Shown here: positions 14,081-24,736 of the stretch, piece after piece | Numbering within the stretch: the first letter of the stretch is position 1 | Layout: each line of letters starts with the position of its first letter | NCBI GenBank assembly: GCA_022497145.1 | Contig: MU385924.1 | Span: 107,419 to 171,418 of the forward strand | DNA from: Rostrohypoxylon terebratum | Lineage: Eukaryota > Ascomycota > Sordariomycetes > Xylariales > Hypoxylaceae | DNA: 64,000 nucleotides | Reading direction: 5' to 3' | Made by a program: the position numbers and the translations under genes | Notes under the pieces: generated by a model | Database searches by the model: none | Told to the model about the DNA's origin: nothing | The model's input: the letters and a program-made list of their open reading frames with translations, nothing else

Positions 14081-15828
14081 GACTCGCGATCTAGGAGCGA
14101 GAGCGCTGTCTACCTATATTCCCACTCCTTCCGCAGATTCGAACCTTACAGATATATCTATCACAGGTCTAGACGAGAAAGCTCGTGAAAATCGCGCAGC
14201 GAGGAAACAAAGAATTGTCAAAAGTTTACATCCGCACCGTCGGCTATATCCATAAGATTTGGTAAATCCAGCCGTAATATGGGCAGCTTCCTAGCTAGCT
14301 GTGCAGATAGACTTTGCGATCAGGCAAACACCTTGTTGAGCGGACAACTATCTAGCGTGTCTACTCTTCTGGGAAGAAGCCTGCGAAATGGAAACTCCGG
14401 ATGACACTGCTTCTTTGTTCTGCTATGCGTGTATCTTTGCACAAAGGAGTAGCAGGAATAAAGCAGCAATTGTACTATGTAGCCAGAAACGACGTCAGCT
14501 CGGCGAAAGCTGAGGATATCGCGGTTCGGGGCCATTGCTGGTGGAAGCGCGAGCCGAGATATCCTGTAGCCTTTGATCATCATTACGTAGAAGGCTGGCA
14601 TTGGGCTAACCGGCATGCCTTTCTAGGACCGTTCTAGGACCGTTCCAGTAGGAGTGGTGAAGTTTTGACGACGTAACCATGGCGATGGGATTCGCTCACC
14701 GTATATCCCCGCATTCACATTTTGCTAGTTCCCCTATCAGCCGCCCCTATTCCCACACATCCATGGATATCACATTCCCCACGTGATGATGATCGATGGT
14801 GCACCTTAGTAACATGTGCAAATTCCCGGAGCCCGGAAAAGACGGATGCCCCCCTCATCCAAGTAATTTAGGTAAGATGTTCAGCCACGAGATGCGGTGC
14901 ATGATGCAGGCTGCCGGCAAAACTTGTATCGATCGATGGCGCTTCGCATACATGAACTTGTGCAACACAAGAATCTAATGGTTTACGGATTCAATTCGTC
15001 CATTGGATTATTGAGGCCGTATCCGGTCACCGACCTTATCTTGATGTCACCGTTTAATCCGTTGCATTGAATGCTTTTTATTGGAGAGGACACGGGACAT
15101 AGGTAACACGGACTAGGATGACCTGTCATAGTAGTATAAGGTGAAGATAAGCCAACAAGAAAATTCATGGTGTTTTTGTTTTCTGGTAACATGTTGAGAC
15201 GAGCGATTTATGCATATGTTTTGTGTTTTGTGTTTTGTGTTTTGTATGTCTCAAGAAATATTTAGAGTTTATCTAGAGTTGATGAGACATCCATGGATGG
15301 GAAATCTCGGAAATTACCGGCGTCAGTCGCACTGCAAGGTTCGGTTCAGTTCAGACGTTGATTAGCTAATTCTGTTACACGGCTTCGATTATCTAATACC
15401 CCCTTTTCCTACTCTTAGTTCTCCTATTAAATGGAGTATTCTTCAAGAAGGAGTGCGATCAACGCAAACGCTTTGTCAAATCAATGTGAAGACAAAGATC
15501 GCAACATTTTGTTTACATATACATATGGATATCTACAATTTTTCACATAAGAGGGCCATTTCCGACATGAGTTTTAATTATTTTATTCGCCTTATACTAA
15601 CAATCTGAAGGCTCAACTAAAGATATTACTACATAGGTATGTAGGCAATTGTTGCATGGATGATAGGATAGAATACAATAAGGGGTAAAGTTAGGGGTAC
15701 CAGACCAGCCTAACTTATGTAAAGTAAGTTACAAGGTTAAGTACCTACCTACTTAGGTAGGTAGGTATATATGAGCTAACAGTTGTTGCCATTGCTCATA
15801 TTGAGAGATGGATACCTAAGGCGACCGA
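14081..15828. other. intergenic region, H+-ATPase promoter side
   Basis: This is 1.75 kb containing the 5' region of the H+-ATPase (left) and the 3' flank of the small repeat protein (right). It includes four perfect copies of a 7-mer (GTTTTGT) at 15218-15245 and a TAGGTAGG-rich palindromic patch near 15740-15770. No gene is supported. Confidence 0.5.
15218..15245. repeat. tandem repeat, (GTTTTGT)x4
   Basis: Four perfect head-to-tail copies of the heptamer are visible. It is a simple replication-slippage repeat lying downstream of the small repeat protein gene. Confidence 0.9.
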
Positions 15829-16035
15829 TTATTTCGGCTTTGGCTGAAGCTTAGGCTTAGGCTTCTGAGTACCCGTGGTATCATAGCTGCCTCTGCCCCA
15901 GTTCATAACCCCTGATTCACAACAGTCGTCCCCGAATATTCCCATCTCGTCAGCCTCGGCGTTTTGCTTCGGCTTCGGTTGCGGCTTAGGCTTAGGCTTC
16001 TGAGTACCTGTAGTGTCGTAGCTACCTCGACCCAT
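15829..16035 (-). CDS. small protein with duplicated GRGSYDTTGTQKPKPK unit
   Basis: A 68-residue single-exon frame. A unit of about 16 residues (GRGSYDTTGTQKPKPK) occurs near the N-terminus (residues 2-17) and again at the C-terminus. Each copy is followed by a Lys-Pro-Gln-rich tail, and an acidic linker containing a CC pair (GDDCCESG) separates them. I chose ATG 16035: the frame stays open upstream, but that part reads like an untranslated leader (Ser/Thr/Ile-rich, from CATTCTAACATCAACC-type DNA). There is no signal peptide or membrane segment. The GRGxxD-type repeats recall small fungal stress or conidiation proteins of the GRGG-repeat kind, but I cannot assign a family. The conserved duplication and leader-like upstream sequence support a real gene; the function is unknown. 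Confidence 0.5.
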   Translation of the reverse strand: MGRGSYDTTGTQKPKPKPQPKPKQNAEADEMGIFGDDCCESGVMNWGRGSYDTTGTQKPKPKLQPKPK

Positions 16036-17451
16036 GATGGAAATGTTATTGAAGATGTTGAAAGCTTTTGTAAAAAGTAAGGAATAGTTGTGAGTTATGG
16101 TTGATGTTAGAATGGTGAGAATGTAGGTAGTTAAGTAGTCAACTGATGTTGATGATGGTGAGGGAAAGAAGAAGGCCATATTGCCGTCGAAAAGCACAGG
16201 TATATATACCCGAATTCGGAATGCAAAAACGATTCACTGTCATCATATATATTTCTGGTATGAGAACAAGAATCCGTTTCGTGTTGCTCGGATTGCTACC
16301 CAGACACTACGTCCGAGAACAACTATTTGCGATATTATACCTAAGTAGTATGCAATCAGCGAAGAAACATGGATGGATGTTCATGTGAGGTTTCGGATCT
16401 TGATAACATGGGCTTTTGCGTAGGCAGAAAGTACTTAGTTAGGTTGGCGATGAGGAAGTATTATAGGGATTTAAAGTGGTAATGTTTTAGTTATAGTTGA
16501 TGTTGGTATTGATAGTGAGCGCGCTCGTACGTGGGGAAAAAATTTAAATGAAAAAAAAAAAAACGCGTGTAAAACGTGTAAGAGAAGAAGAGAATCCAGA
16601 GCTTTTCTGCCGCGTGGTATTGTAGATGTGGGTATAGGTTAGGTATATTTTACATTGCAGAACGACATGAATCTGCCTATCTAGCTTCTGCGGAAGAACA
16701 AAGCTCCAGCTAGGTTAGAGGTCGCCGGGAACGTTGAAGATTCATGTCCAAAATATCAGTTTAGAATCCACAAAATGGATTTGTTGAAAAATAACTCCCA
16801 AATGAAACCAACTTACCTTTCATAGCTATGGGACCTACCTAATTCACCAGGAGGTAAAATTTATTCAGCTTGTTTGCATCAGAAGAACAGCCAGGTCTTC
16901 GTACTATTAGACAAATCGCCGTTAATCTTAAAAAGAATTATGATTCTCTTGCTACCTAAGCTTACGGTTGCATCCATTGGGCGTTAGTTGTCGAATTATG
17001 GAACTCGACGTCGAACGTATAGGGCAGCTTACGAAAGACCGAACTTCGAGTCGTAACCAATTCCAAGCATAGGTAGAAAAGAAAAGGGGAAGATCCAATC
17101 CAATCGAAATACAGCGTACACTACAGTTACGTCATCATATTATGTGCAGCGAGCCAAGACCATTTTATGTGGGAAGCCCCGCGCTAAGAGTCAGCTCGCA
17201 GGGCTTAGGTGCCGGGGTGGGTGCTACCCGATTTAACCCACAACAGTGGGTAATTGTTCGCTATTCGCAGATACGCCGTATTGGCCAAAACGTGGCTGTG
17301 TTCCTCAGTTCCTCACTATGAACAATTGTTATAAAGACGTCGATAAATCGTTCTTAAAATTTCTCAATAGACAAGCAAATTCTCCAGAGCTTTTCTACAT
17401 TCACGAAATATTGATATTGAAAAACTTGATCAAATCTAACCGTCGGACATA
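16036..17451. other. intergenic region between divergent genes
   Basis: This is 1.4 kb between two divergent starts, so both promoters probably lie here. A 12-A stretch is at about 16551-16562. No further coding frame with domain content is seen. Confidence 0.5.
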
Positions 17452-18306
17452 ATGGGCAACCCAAACGACAGCTACGCGTACCCCACCGGCGCCGCAGCGC
17501 CACCTCCCTACGCCACACCGGAACATACCGCGCGGTCCTCCTCCCCAGCACCATCGTACCAGACGCTAGCAGCAAGCGGCTCCGGGATCTCCGGCGTGGC
17601 GAACCGGATGCCGCAATCGCTGAACGCGTACCTGCCACCGCTGACGAAGTGGTCGCGGCTGATGTACCTGGGCGCGCACGCGGACCAGCCCTTCTTCGCC
17701 GTCACCACGCACACGGGCCTCTCCGGCAAGCCGCTGCTGGAGATGCACGCCGGACCCACGGGGTCCGAGCCCGTCGTGGCCACGGCGGGCAACGAGCACC
17801 GCTGGAGCAGCGGCCGGAACACCATCGTCAAGCTGATCCCCGGCGGCGGGTACCTTGAGGGCCAGGCCGAGTCCACGTTCACGATGAAGGAGACCTGCTT
17901 CAGCAAGCACTACACCTTCCCGTTCGCCGTCGAGGTCGGGCTCGGGAAGGACACGCGGCTGGAGAGTTTCGAGTGGAGGGGGAGTAGGGGCGAGGAGGTC
18001 AAGCAGCTGGACGGTGCGTCCTGGAGGGGGTACAAGTTAGTGCGACTGGACGGCGCCGCGGCGGGGCCCGGAGGTGCGAGGGCTGTGAGGGGGGAGGGCG
18101 AGTCGAGCGATGGGAAGGAGGTCGTTGCTGTGTACACGGCGAACGCCCATTTCAGCCGCAACAAGATCTTCAAGTTCCAGTTCTTGGAGAGCGGGGCTAC
18201 GGGCATATTGGGCGAGAAATTTGCGCTCGCGGCCGTCATCACGGCGTGCAAGATCGGGTACTCCGAGTTCCTTGTTTCGCAGTCTACTGTCGCTGCCGCC
18301 TCTTGA
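17452..18306 (+). CDS. Tubby C-terminal-like / LURP-one-related domain protein
   Basis: A single-exon 284-aa protein. The first ~50 residues are Pro/Ser/Ala/Tyr-rich and disordered. The rest (about 60-275) has the alternating hydrophobic pattern and phrases I associate with the fungal Tubby-C-terminal-like (LURP-one-related) fold: PFFAVTTHTGLSGKPLLEMH, a Phe-Glu-Trp-Arg turn (FEWRGSRGEEVK), and a C-terminal GILGEKFALAAVITACKIG helix matching the hydrophobic core helix of that barrel. Members are cytoplasmic or membrane-associated with poorly known roles in fungi. The gene is much richer in G/C at third positions than its flanks. The ATG is preceded by an AT-rich leader ending in CATAATGG. The fold is judged from pattern memory, so the family call is moderate. 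Confidence 0.7.
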   Translation: MGNPNDSYAYPTGAAAPPPYATPEHTARSSSPAPSYQTLAASGSGISGVANRMPQSLNAYLPPLTKWSRLMYLGAHADQPFFAVTTHTGLSGKPLLEMHAGPTGSEPVVATAGNEHRWSSGRNTIVKLIPGGGYLEGQAESTFTMKETCFSKHYTFPFAVEVGLGKDTRLESFEWRGSRGEEVKQLDGASWRGYKLVRLDGAAAGPGGARAVRGEGESSDGKEVVAVYTANAHFSRNKIFKFQFLESGATGILGEKFALAAVITACKIGYSEFLVSQSTVAAAS

Positions 18307-19702
18307 TGCTGCTGGAGTTGCTGGGGTTGTGTTTTGAATGCATCGTTAGGCGCTTACGGCTGTTGGATTAAGCGAGATTTGGTGGTACTATCGTATGGAT
18401 TTGGATTTGGATACGGATATGATCTGAGGCATTTAGTTCTAAAAGTCCCCCTTCGCGGGAGTTTGAAGTATGATAGGTGTGGGTGTGAAGAAAATACATA
18501 ACCATAATATGACTTATCACGTAGATGAAGATGTATAGGGATGGTGATTTACACCACGTACATCTCATGATTCTAAATAACCAAAGTCATTCCTAAGTAC
18601 CAAGTTTAGGATCCTTTATTATAAAGACGGGGAATCAGATTTTGGACTCAATTAGATTAATAAAGTCACTATCAGACAGAGAATTCCTTCGAGTGTAATT
18701 TCTGAGCTGCCATAAATCAGGAAAGTATGACAAGTGTGTCAGGAAGCAGATTCTGCGCAGCTTAGCCCTGGTGCAATATGAAGCACAGATTTTCTCCTAA
18801 GTTCTGACTATGCTGAATATTACCATCAGAGACCTTGTCGAGTTATAACTGAAGCATCTTGTGATAGCTATTGTTAAAAGCCCCTAGTAATAGGGCGGCG
18901 CCCTGAAAATCATGTACATTTGGATATCAATACCCATGACTGCAAGTGATTTGGCGGTCTTTCTATGACATCTTTCCACCAAATGATGCAATAGTGTACG
19001 ATTATATGGATTTTGTCTTGAGTAGCAGTTGAACAATTTCGTGATGGCTCATCTTGGATACTAGAATGAGGGGGGTGTCCCCATTAGGATGGATTGCGTA
19101 TATTAACGTTTGCGATTCTCTCCAAACTATTTTCAAGCGACCTTGGCTACATGTCTCATCCAATGCTGGCGAAATGCCAGTGACGCGTTGAAATCCACGC
19201 TGATGTTGAGGCAAGTCTAGGCAATCATTTCCTTGCCAAGCCGTATAGCATGGTTGAGTACATAAAGCCGAGATATTAAGCTATATCGAGGATGTGGTGG
19301 CGAAATAGAGAAGATACTTAGGAATGTCCAACCCCCCTCACGGTAGTATAGCGGAGGCGGATCAAGAACCCCCGTATGGTGTAAAGAAGGAGAAAATAGG
19401 AGTTTAATAATCTATATATTGATGCCTAGAAAATTAAAGCACAAGACCCGGTCTTGGCGTCGGTAGTCATCGTCACAGAGAAAAGGTCGTGGCAGATTAG
19501 GGTGGGAATGCCATGCCGGGATTTTGCTCGATGGGGAACAAGACGGAAACTCGTTTCTACCGGCACCCTGGAACTAGACAAGAGATCGTCCGAGTCCTCT
19601 CACTTCTTATATACCTTACCTACCCCAGGTGAACAGACCGTCCAAGAGTCTCTATATGATGTGAGTTACTCAATACACTGGGAAGCAAAGGCCGTCCTAA
19701 AA
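18307..19702. other. intergenic region with ankyrin relic
   Basis: This is 1.4 kb between the Tubby-like gene and the sugar dehydrogenase. Apart from an ankyrin-like fragment on the minus strand (listed separately) nothing coding is seen. The last ~250 bases form the dehydrogenase upstream region; its frame stays open back to 19454 but reads like a leader. Confidence 0.5.
19008..19120 (-). pseudogene. ankyrin-repeat fragment (relic)
   Basis: Read on the minus strand, a short frame encodes HPNGDTPLILVSKMSHHEIV followed by QLLLK. This closely fits one ankyrin repeat (consensus GxTPLHxAxxxGHxxIVxxLL) with the usual His replaced. The frame stops just after the repeat (ATATAA) and no further repeats are found on either side, so it is best read as debris of an ankyrin gene, a class often amplified in filamentous fungi. 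Confidence is limited by the shortness of the match. Confidence 0.5.
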
Positions 19703-20824
19703 ATGATGCATCTCCGACTTTCTATCACCTACGCTCTGGCGTTGGTGGCCGGTGCTTTGGCTGTCCCATCGCAACCGCTGAACACCCGCCAGCAACCATT
19801 TAAGTCAACAGCCATCACCACCCACGCCGAGCCATGGGCGATCGCCTTCCTGCCCGATGACCGCGTCCTCGTCACCGAGAGGCGAGGTAACCTACGCCTC
19901 GTCGACCCGACTGCCAAGACCGCGGGCACCATCACTGGCGTGCCTACCGTCGCCTACGGCGGCCAGGGCGGTCTCCACGACGTCGCCTTACACCCGCAAT
20001 ACGCTGACAACGGCATTATATATCTCAGCTACGCCGAGAGCGGTACCGGAGGAGCAGGCGGCGCAGTAGCGCGGGCTAAGCTAACGCTAGACGCCAGCGG
20101 CGGCGGCGCGCTGTCCGAGCTCCAGGTGATCTGGCGCCACTCGCAGAAGGCGTCCGGCGGACTCCAGTTCGCCTGCCGCCTGCTCTTCGACTCCGAAGGC
20201 GCCCTGTGGATCTCTTCCGGCGAGATCAACCAGATGACGCCAGCGCAGGATATGAAGAGCAACTTGGGCAAGGTGATCAAGTTGTACGAGAACGGCACCG
20301 CCTACGCGGGCAACCCGTTCGCCAGCCAAGGCGAGGTACAGGCGCAGATCTGGTCGCTGGGCCACCGCAACCCCCTAGGCATCGACTGGGACGCCCAGGG
20401 CCGTCTCTGGGAGGTCGAGATGGGACCCATGGGCGGCGACGAGCTAAACCTGATCAAGTCGGGCGCCAACTACGGCTGGCCGGTGGTGTCGGAGGGCCGC
20501 CACTACGACGGCCGGACGATCCCGAATCACAGCACGCGCCCCGACATCGAGCCGCCCAAGGCCTTCTGGGTCCCCGTCATCTCCCCGGCCGGCTTGATCA
20601 TCTACAAGGGCAGCCTGTTCCCCGACTGGACGGGCAATGCTATTATTTCCGCTCTCGGCGCACAAGGACTCGTGCGCGCGACTATCACCGGCGACACGGC
20701 AAAGGAGGCTCAGCGCATCTCGATGGGCAAGCGCATGCGCGGTATCCGAGAGGCTAAGGACGGCTCCATCTGGGTGATCGAGGATGGCCAAGGCGGCCGA
20801 CTCTTGAAGCTAACCCCGAACTAA
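19703..20824 (+). CDS. secreted PQQ-dependent aldose sugar dehydrogenase-like protein (Asd/YliI type)
   Basis: A 373-aa single-exon protein of the soluble PQQ glucose/sorbosone dehydrogenase superfamily, a six-bladed propeller that oxidises aldoses using pyrroloquinoline quinone. The start at 19703 (AAAAATGATG) gives a clear signal peptide (MMHLRLSITYALALVAGALA, cut before VPSQP); the longer open frame upstream has no ATG-supported product. Motifs include AEPWAIAFLPDDRVLVTERRG, GQGGLHDVALHPQ (His92, the expected PQQ-region His), HRNPLGIDWDAQGRLWEVEM (His221-Pro224) and GGDELNLIKSGANYGWPVV, all hallmarks of the bacterial YliI-type enzyme. The gene is intron-free and GC-rich compared with its flanks. 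Such genes occur in ascomycetes, yet fungi are not known to make PQQ, so the cofactor source is open. A prokaryotic origin by transfer is possible but not shown. Confidence 0.88.
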   Translation: MMHLRLSITYALALVAGALAVPSQPLNTRQQPFKSTAITTHAEPWAIAFLPDDRVLVTERRGNLRLVDPTAKTAGTITGVPTVAYGGQGGLHDVALHPQYADNGIIYLSYAESGTGGAGGAVARAKLTLDASGGGALSELQVIWRHSQKASGGLQFACRLLFDSEGALWISSGEINQMTPAQDMKSNLGKVIKLYENGTAYAGNPFASQGEVQAQIWSLGHRNPLGIDWDAQGRLWEVEMGPMGGDELNLIKSGANYGWPVVSEGRHYDGRTIPNHSTRPDIEPPKAFWVPVISPAGLIIYKGSLFPDWTGNAIISALGAQGLVRATITGDTAKEAQRISMGKRMRGIREAKDGSIWVIEDGQGGRLLKLTPN

Positions 20825-22645
20825 ACTCGAGACATTTGGGAGATCTGGGTCCTTCTTGAATTTGTCAGCCTCCTTTGAGAGCTTTGCAATACACACCTTG
20901 TAGTTTTTTGATAGAAGACTCAATCGTTTCATAAATCCTTTTCTCGATGCCCCAAGTTTTTCGACATTTACTAATGTCACCCAGAGTGTGAAACAATTAT
21001 AACAGCTCGTTGAGGTTTCGAATAGTATTTGTAGACCAAGTAAAATGATCTCAACCACGCTCCTGAGATGGAGGAAAGCTCTGCCATTGAGTTTGTCATT
21101 TGAAGTGATTTTTAAAGGGTGATGTTACAGATAGCCATAGGGCCTGGACGCAGCACCGATATCAGCAGCATGAAAGGGGGGTACATGAATGCAAAATTGT
21201 AAAAGATTCCGTTGTTGTAAGTTTCTTTTTGGTGCCGCACAATGGCTTCACAACTTACATAACTTTATGGAGTTTAAGTGAACATCAATGGATGAAGGCT
21301 AGAATCAGAGTTTGTGTAACGCCAGTTGAGTTCAATTGAAGCCTCGCGGTTTCAAATGTTATTATAACCCGTTGCGTTATCAAAATTTGTACGCGTGATT
21401 AAGTTCAAGTAGGACAAAACTCTCCACTACTCAGTGCTCCCGACACCGTGATAACTTTTAGGAGTTACCACAGACTATTGACCACTATCGCATGACAACA
21501 AGTCTATCCGGGAGAAGGTTTGCAGATGTTTGTGTGCATTGCAATGGCTACACCCGCCGGAGAGCAGGAGTAGATACTAAATACTAGTAGCAATCTCGGA
21601 GATTCTGTACGTACCCGACCTAAGACTTGAGTGCGCCTCACAACCATAGCCATCGCTAGCGCTTGATGGCGCCCTATCATGGCCTGTTGGACAGCGCCTA
21701 ATGCAACTGCGATAGGTGACTATTGCCTTGCCAGTCCATTTGCCGGAGTTTGTTGAGATTCTACATAGTAATAAAAGCTGTGTCTCGTGGGTTACACAAG
21801 AAATGGCGGTACGTCATTGGTTTTCCCGTGTGGCACGGGCAGCTACACCGCGTCTTTATTCCAGGGATTTAACTCCGCTGCCTGAGAAACTTGCATAAGG
21901 CGTTGCATAAATGCTACCTACGTGATGTCACCTTGACCCAATAATGAAATAAATATAAATTGAATAGTTTCACTTACTTGCGAAACCGAATGCTTCCAAA
22001 GTTTTTTCAATATTAAAGCGACAAAATAATATTGACAGATAAGCTTAGATACGCGGGAAAAAATACTGGTGAAACAATACGTCAGCCTGGTTCGATGCTG
22101 CTGTACGTACCTAAGAAAAAACCCGGACCCTGGAATAGAGTGGAGGGGAATACCACTATCCAATGGCGGGCTCGGTGTCGCGTGCGCAACATTACCACAA
22201 TTTGCTTGCAGTTCGCTAACATTCCTTCGGTAATTAAGTGCTAGGCTGGCTCTTAGCATCGGGTACCGGTACTTGATTATCCACCCCTAGCAATCCTGAA
22301 TCGCCCCAATTCGCGTCTGTTCTTCTCCGAATCCCCTGTACGCGTCAGCACGTGCTGATGTATCGGTACTCCTGTGCCGTAAAATATGGGTAAGAGCCTT
22401 GGAAAAGGGGCTGTTAGGAGGCTGAAGCAAGAGTTTCGACGACTATCAATGACCTATCCAGTAATGCGCCAAGCCACAAAGCAAAGTCCCTTGCCTCAGC
22501 TCCTTTTCTTTTCTGACTCGTCAAGCCCCCTAACCCTAAAAAGAATGACGACGCCACCTACCTGGGTACTTCCCCCAAATCTCTCTTACCCTTCCCTCGA
22601 CCTTGCCCTTGCCCCAACTTCCTTTTCGACATTGATCATGGCGAT
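20825..22645. other. intergenic region
   Basis: This is 1.8 kb with only short frames lacking domains. The last ~300 bases are the mannosyltransferase promoter and leader (CT-rich, CCCTAACCCT near 22530), with a short upstream frame opening at 22638 just before the chosen start. Confidence 0.5.
22346..22359. promoter_or_regulatory. perfect palindrome around CACGTG (E-box-like)
   Basis: TCAGCACGTGCTGA is a 14-bp perfect palindrome about 290 bp upstream of the GT62 start. CACGTG is the core bound by bHLH regulators (Pho4/Cbf1/SREBP class). The regulatory role is inferred from position only. Confidence 0.35.
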
Positions 22646-23779
22646 ATGGCCAACCTCTTGAGATTTGCTCCTAACCGAGCGGTCATATTCGGCATTGCAG
22701 CCGCCCTCGGCCTATTTCTTCTCTTCCACTCCTTCGAACCTCGGAAACGCGCCTGGTCATGCAAGACGCTGTCCTCGTGCCTCGAGGGCAATCACCCGCC
22801 CCCGTATAACCACTGGGACGGCGTGCCATTGGACTTCGCCGTCGGCAAGAACGAGAAGACCTTGAGCGACGGAACCGTAATTTACCACCAACGCATCGTC
22901 AGCACGAACCCGGACGTGCTGTTCCTCGTCCTGACTAGGGATGGCCACTCGTGGAGCCGCGATTTCCGGTCGACCCGACGCACCGTGTACGATTTCATCG
23001 ACATGCTCGTATCGACGGACTTGGACCTACTCCGGGTATCTCTCGGCCTCATGACGTCGTCGCGCGAAGAATTCGAGGCGATGAAAGACGCGATCAAGTC
23101 GCTGCCGTTCGCGCGCGTGGCGCTGTTCTACCGCGAGGGAGACGGCGGCGGGGCCGCCTCCAAGATCCCGTACGAGGACCGGCACAAGAACGAGTACCAG
23201 CGGCTACGACGCGGGGCCATCGCGAGCGCCCGCAACTACCTGATGGCGAGGAGCCTGCAGGACGAGTCGCACGTGATCTGGGTCGACGCGGATATCGTCG
23301 AGTTCTCGCCCGGCGTGATCCAGAAGATGATCGCGCACGCGGATGCCCGCGAGGACGTCGGTATCATCACCGCGCTGTGCATCCAGACTATAACCCACAA
23401 CTACGATAAGAACGCGTGGTCCGTCAATAGGCAGGTACCCCTGCTCATGGGCCCCGTCGGAGACAACGACCTCACCGTTGCCGCGGATAAACTGGTCGAG
23501 ACCAGGACGTACCTGGACGAGCTGATCAAGGGGACGAGCGACGACGACCTCGTGCCTATCGACAGTGTTGGGGGTACGATATTATACTTGAAGGCGAGCG
23601 TTGTGCGACAGGGTATCAATTTCCCCACGTCGCACGTCGTCGGCACGACGTGGTCCCACGAGGGATGGGTGGGCATCGAATCAGAAGGTATATGCTACAT
23701 GGCTTCACACCTAGACGGCGGAGGAGGTTGTTTCGTGCTTGGCGGTAGCCATCATGTGAGACATGCCGATTGGAGTTAA
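22646..23779 (+). CDS. ANP1/MNN9/VAN1-family mannosyltransferase (GT62)
   Basis: A 377-aa type II Golgi glycosyltransferase expected to extend the alpha-1,6-mannan backbone of N-glycans in an M-Pol-like complex. A short cytosolic N-terminus precedes a membrane anchor (AVIFGIAAALGLFLLFHSF, about 13-31). The luminal domain shows the family phrases: LTRDGHSWSRDF-like start, ARNYLMARSL, the metal-binding DxD as VDAD (Asp214-Ala-Asp216) followed by IVEFSPGVIQKMI, and GWVGIESEGICYMA near the end. After that the protein ends in a Gly-rich, His-containing tail in place of the usual tail, so the C-terminus may be atypical. There is no intron. The ATG at 22646 follows an overlapping short upstream frame at 22638, which could damp translation. 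GC-rich third positions set it apart from its flanks. Confidence 0.88.
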   Translation: MANLLRFAPNRAVIFGIAAALGLFLLFHSFEPRKRAWSCKTLSSCLEGNHPPPYNHWDGVPLDFAVGKNEKTLSDGTVIYHQRIVSTNPDVLFLVLTRDGHSWSRDFRSTRRTVYDFIDMLVSTDLDLLRVSLGLMTSSREEFEAMKDAIKSLPFARVALFYREGDGGGAASKIPYEDRHKNEYQRLRRGAIASARNYLMARSLQDESHVIWVDADIVEFSPGVIQKMIAHADAREDVGIITALCIQTITHNYDKNAWSVNRQVPLLMGPVGDNDLTVAADKLVETRTYLDELIKGTSDDDLVPIDSVGGTILYLKASVVRQGINFPTSHVVGTTWSHEGWVGIESEGICYMASHLDGGGGCFVLGGSHHVRHADWS

Positions 23780-24723
23780 AAAATGCATCTGGCGGTGATG
23801 GTAGTGGTCGTTTTTAAGTGGTCGTCGCAGAAGATACGGATACGACTTGTCTTTTTCCATGTGATACCCCAAAGTAGGTTTCGGTCCTACAACAGGCCTT
23901 TTCGGGTCTGACGTCACGCTCAACTTTATCACCAATAAAGTTCTGGGTTTTCCAATTTACCCGACAGGTTGGATCGCCCTGGAGTTTAGTCGGATGTACT
24001 CCAGTACTATATAACATCGATCACCAATTGGGTTTCTGCATCGCATACATCATACAGGGCTATGAAGGTTGGGTCGGATCTGGTTTGGATACCCATAGAC
24101 TTCCTAGGAATATACAATAAATGAGCTGATGTTCGGACCTATCGTCCCTGCCCAAATGTCTAGTTTAGAAGCTGCAAATGTCTTACTACCAGTTATCTTC
24201 AAGCAATATCAGGACATCCGGTGACGTCCTTACCTCGACTCATCTTCCATACCCCAAGATGAATACGAGGGTATATTCGACCATCAGTAATATACTCGGC
24301 ACGTCTCTTCCCATCGCTTATGCTGTACAATATACTGAGTCACAAGCTTCAAACTTCAAACACCCATTTATGAGAACGCAATGCCCGTAACATTGCAAGA
24401 TTTCGGACATTCTATGAAGACCCTGGTTCAAATTATAGTAGCACCAATTTGTCTTTCGCCCTTTTCGTATGGGACACATACTCACTCCCAAAAGTCCAAA
24501 AGTGCTTGAAATCAGGCCCTCCATGGTATCTTCTGACGACTATTCTAGTCTACGATATCCATTCTACCTAATGCAGATGGGCACTGTTTGTCCCACTTAG
24601 CGTTCCTGTCTTCAGGTACCAGGCAAATTTTCGTCAAGCTAAGATCCACTCCTCGCACTGGATAGACCCGTTATTCTGTACGAATCAACAAAAAAGCCTG
24701 CAAAAAAAACAGAGACAAGGGGG
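23780..24723. other. intergenic region
   Basis: This 0.9-kb stretch between the GT62 gene and the tRNA gene contains only short domain-free frames. Confidence 0.5.
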
Positions 24724-24730
24724 AAAAAAA
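24724..24730 (-). terminator. RNA polymerase III T-run terminator
   Basis: Seven A on the + strand, read as TTTTTTT on the minus strand, lie 7 nt past the tRNA 3' end. This is the standard pol III stop signal. Confidence 0.75.
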
Positions 24731-24736
24731 TTATTC

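Noticed and set aside
15829..16197. Longer 122-aa reading of the small repeat protein
   Set aside because: The added N-terminal part begins at a codon far upstream and reads like a leader; the repeated unit starts right after the downstream ATG.
20206..20757. 183-aa frame overlapping the PQQ dehydrogenase in another frame
   Set aside because: Out-of-frame shadow of a GC-rich coding region with no family features.
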